The notes beneath the pieces were generated by a model, which saw nothing but the letters and a program-made list of their open reading frames with translations, was not told the DNA's origin and searched no databases. DNA of 23,735 nucleotides from Acanthaster planci (taxonomy: Eukaryota; Echinodermata; Asteroidea; Valvatida; Acanthasteridae): contig NW_019091698.1 of NCBI RefSeq assembly GCF_001949145.1, positions 36,394 to 60,128 on the forward strand, given 5' to 3'. The position numbers were made by a program, and so were the translations under genes. Below are positions 20,909-23,735 of this stretch, piece by piece. How positions within the stretch are numbered: the stretch's first letter is position 1; the number at the start of each line of letters is the position of its first letter.

Positions 20909-21092
20909 GTAAGACATCTATCAGATCATTTGCATGTACCAGGGAAAGATATATAAAATGCAAAACATAATGATACATGGACATTTTATACAGGGACCTA
21001 CATTTGTACATATCCCATACATGTACGGGATGGGGGTGATTTTTCGTTGTTCTGTGCTTGTAATGTCCATGGAACTTGATCATTCATTGAAG

Positions 21093-21344
21093 ATGGTGAA
21101 GGCAATCCAGGTACTGCGCATACACCTACTGGAACTCGAGAAGGTCAACGAATTATGTAAAGATTTCTGCCATCGGTATATCACATGTCTAAAGGGGAAG
21201 ATGCATAGTGATATATTGCTGCGAGATGAACGACAGCCCGGAACACCATTTGCTTCAAGTCAACTTTCACAGGAGGGTCAAGGTTCAGCACAGGGGCCAG
21301 AAATGACTCCACCTCATCAAGTTACCCAACAGGTACAAATCCAG
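21093..21344 (+). CDS. PKNOX: PKNOX/Prep exon with MEIS/PKNOX homology region 2
   Basis: The acceptor is CATTCATTGAAG|ATG (weak pyrimidine tract) and the donor is ATCCAG|GTGAGG. The exon has 84 codons, phase 0 at both ends, and encodes residues 123-206. [20 protein letters not shown] followed by [17 protein letters not shown] is the second PBX-interacting block, nearly invariant in PKNOX proteins. A Gln/Ser/Pro-rich linker follows, ending QQVQIQ. An alternative in-frame donor at CAACAG|GTACAA (exon end 21332) would shorten it by four residues; I prefer 21344 because vertebrate PKNOX1 also ends the equivalent segment with a QQIQ-like sequence. The linker and homeodomain exons lie beyond the window. 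Confidence 0.94.
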
Positions 21345-21964
21345 GTGAGGTAGTTAGGTTAAAGGTCATTTGCTGGAGGTTGTTTCCTTTGCTGGTGGTG
21401 CTGCATGAAACATACATGGAGCATAGCTTGTTTATTTGTCAGTTGGTAAGTGTTTTAAATGGTTTGTGCATTTTTGCTTGAATTTTATTTGAACTATATT
21501 CATTTCATGTGTAATTTGTATGAAATTGCTTCTGAATGGTTCTTGAGATTTTTGTTTCTTGTTTTTGCTGCATGCACCTTTTGTTTTGGAAAGTTGCTGC
21601 GTGAAAGTTGACCCCACCGAGAAGAAAAGTGTTTTGAAGTGGGGGAGGGACTAAAACCTTAACGAACAGTTAAAAGAGAATGGAAAAATGCCCTAACTAA
21701 CCTATACATGTATCTAATGTAAAATTTATTTGTCATTAAAATCTGTTCTTCTCTTGGCCATAAAATGTCCTTTTGGAAGTGAAATTTATGAGTTCTAAAT
21801 CCCAAATGTGGAAAAACTTTGTTTCCTGCATAAAAACACATATTACCAAAGCCTCGACTTATGCCCTCTGTTGTCCACCGAAAAATTCACTGGTATCTTT
21901 CGCTTTGTACATGTATAAAATTGCACCTCTTTAATCTTATCCCCGTAGGCCCTTTCTGCTAGGG

Positions 21965-22300
21965 ACCCTCCTCAATCCTCCAAGTGGGTGAAAAATTGGA
22001 TTCTCCCTCAATCCTCCAAAATTTTTTGATAAAGTTACTTGGAGGTGTGTCTTCTGCCCCGATCCTTCAAAATCCTGCGGCAATTCCTGTCATGTTGAGG
22101 CAGTACAAATGGCATTCTTGAGGAGTGCGGTTGATTCAAAAGAAATATCAGGCTGAATTTATGCATGACTAAGCAAAAACAACACAAGGTCTAACCCACA
22201 ACTTTCATACATGGCATCCTTCGCAATCAACCGTGCACTTTTGCCATTCACCCTCAATCTTCTAAAACTGCCCAAAGGATTTTGGAGGATTGAGGAGGGT
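21965..22300. mobile_element. 336-bp inverted-repeat element (MITE-like)
   Basis: Perfect 19-bp terminal inverted repeats bound the element: ACCCTCCTCAATCCTCCAA at 21965-21983 and its exact complement at 22282-22300. The inner sequence has further copies of the same word, CTCAATCCTCCAA at 22008-22020 and a diverged CTCAATCTTCTAA at 22252-22264. No ORF is present. I could not identify an unambiguous target duplication, so the superfamily is open. Confidence 0.82.
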
Positions 22301-23699
22301 TAGGTTTAATAGTCACCAACTAAATGTTACTGTACTTACATGAAGTTCTCTTAGGACAGCGACCTCACAGTGCATTGCGGAAAATGAGTGGTGATGAATC
22401 TGCTTGCTTTGTTGTTGCATTTTATTAATTTTCCATTTTGTTCCTCTAAATTACAGTATAATACATATTTTATTACAACTGTTCTTTAATTAATCTACCT
22501 ACATACATTACCCTTAAATAAAAAACATATTTGAACTATTTTGAAAGCAACAACAGGAGTACAGTTGACAAATGACAAGGTTCCAGATATTACAAGATAA
22601 GTAAGTAAGTCTCAAGGCGCATGTATTAACGAGAGTCGACTGTAGTCTTGTAGTCTGTCAGTAGTGCTTCAGGATAGTGTAGGGCAAATCAAAAATTCTT
22701 TTTAATTTACTTGGAATTAACTCCAACTTTTACTGTCCAAAGTAACATTGCAAAATGTGCATCAACGTGCAATGTAACTCTTACATGTACATGTAAGTAC
22801 GCTCAACAGGTCGCGGTCATTAAGACATTGACTGATTGCCTATCATCCCCCCCAAAAAAGTTTTCAAGTTCAAAATGGAAATGTTGCACCCTGGAAGTTG
22901 CACACAGGTAACAGAAATCAGACATGTCCATCTATGTACATATACCGGTAGCTTCTCTAGCTATTTGCACCACTTCTGAAGCTTACACGAGTTTCGACTA
23001 AAATTGACTATTGCGATGCTCCTTAAAGTTCGAATTCCTATTTGCCTTACCTTTCAGAAAACTGTGGTGAGGTCTGCCAGCCCTAGTGTCAAATAGCAAG
23101 CAATAAGTCAACAAAAACAAGGTTTTATTTATTTGTCTGATGCTTTTTCATACTCGCAGTTCAATTTGCTTACTCCGGATCCCAGTTCACCAGCGCCACT
23201 TGCAGTAGAGCGCATTTGGGTCGACACACTTTCTACTTTCGTTGCTAAGGCTTAATGGAATTTCTTTGATCTATTGCTGTCTTTTTAGATTCCATCTGTC
23301 GCTAACTTTAAAAACTTTTTAAAAAAATTTTTCTTCAATAAAAAGAGAACTGAACACCAAAAATAATATACAGAGTAGAATATGATTCGTAATAGCAAAC
23401 TTCTATCATTGAAGAATCATGAAATGTGGTACATGTATGTGTGTTGTACAGTTAATTTCCTATAATTCCAGATCGTTTGAAATGCAACCTACCTTTTTTG
23501 TTCTGTTCTCCAATACTTTATTCTGTGACATGTCCTGTTTCAAAGGGTAAGGTGTAAGTTTCTTGCTGTACAAATTTTGTACAGATTTCTGCTTCACACT
23601 TCGACATTTTTTAACAGTTTGGGAAAAAAATACATCTTGAAAAATTGTTCGCGGTAGCCGCTGCTTCATTTGACTCGGACCGGCCAGCTGACTCCGGCA

Positions 23700-23735
23700 A
23701 GCTCGGTGGTCGAGTGGTTAAGACATTTGCACTAT
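23700..23735 (+). mobile_element. tRNA-like start (A box) cut by the window edge
   Basis: TGGTCGAGTGGTTAAGAC at 23707-23724 matches the A box and D arm of Ser/Leu-type tRNAs. The next bases (ATTTGCACTAT) do not look like a normal anticodon stem, and the B box would lie outside the window. It is either the head of a tRNA-derived SINE or the 5' end of a real tRNA gene; the imperfect arm favours a SINE. Confidence 0.5.

Larger units (their letters stand above)
21345..23735 (+). other. PKNOX intron, incomplete at the window edge
   Basis: At least 2.4 kb of intron follows the HR2 exon. No further PKNOX coding sequence is recognisable: there is no Gln-rich linker and no homeodomain with NWFINARRR. 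It contains a 336-bp inverted-repeat element (21965-22300), scattered TACATGTA words, and a tRNA-like start at the right edge. The ORF 23460-23669 (minus) is not supported. Confidence 0.6.

Noticed and set aside
20934-21092. Upstream extension of the HR2 exon reading frame
   Set aside because: Protein family alignment starts exactly at MVKAIQV after an AG, and the exon 2 donor is consensus, so the extension is intronic.
22553-22600. Possible next PKNOX exon beginning with an ATTG-like peptide
   Set aside because: Only a few residues resemble the family linker, followed by a stop; no good splice sites.

Overview
The window looks like nuclear DNA of a marine invertebrate, most likely a deuterostome and possibly an echinoderm. 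It is AT-rich and gene-poor. It has short exons split by GT-AG introns, AATAAA signals, many mobile-element remnants, and a strong excess of the palindromic word ACATGT/TACATGTA in parts. The taxon is an inference from texture and from the two recognisable genes. Nothing here is bacterial: there are no long ORFs, operons or ribosome binding sites.

Layout. 1-72 holds the edge of a 57-bp-period tandem repeat. 2068-5416 is a five-exon plus-strand gene for a DDE integrase-core protein of the kind common in marine invertebrate genomes. Its splice sites and phases are kept, but the three downstream exons carry single-base indels and a stop, so it reads as a decaying copy. 5855-6087 is a piggyBac-type MITE with TTAA at both ends. 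6301-6445 is an array of a GATAATGTAATAA-like motif. 7664-9835 is a nested structure: a 385-bp direct duplication whose second copy is split by a 1384-bp insert with TG...CA ends, an ATAT target duplication, a TATA box and a polyA signal, best read as a solo LTR.

10153-11364 holds two minus-strand exons with good splice signals and matching phase. They encode an unrecognised protein whose 5' part is not resolved. 12657-13215 is a degenerate tandem array; one of its 26-bp words also occurs at 4775 in the other orientation.

From about 14 kb rightward the window carries the 5' half of a PKNOX (Prep) TALE-homeobox gene on the plus strand. Three coding exons (18308-18501, 20737-20908, 21093-21344) give 206 uninterrupted residues, including both MEIS/PKNOX N-terminal homology regions that bind PBX proteins. 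The homeodomain exons lie beyond the right edge. A possible promoter and noncoding first exon near 14.0 kb, and an NRF1/YY1-like cluster near 15.2 kb, are offered as inferences. The introns contain a tRNA-derived SINE fragment, a 336-bp inverted-repeat element and, at the right edge, the start of another tRNA-like sequence.

I see no convincing novel multi-gene system. The most interesting items are the disrupted but splice-intact integrase gene, the nested solo LTR, the word shared between distant repeats, and the unrecognised two-exon minus-strand gene.
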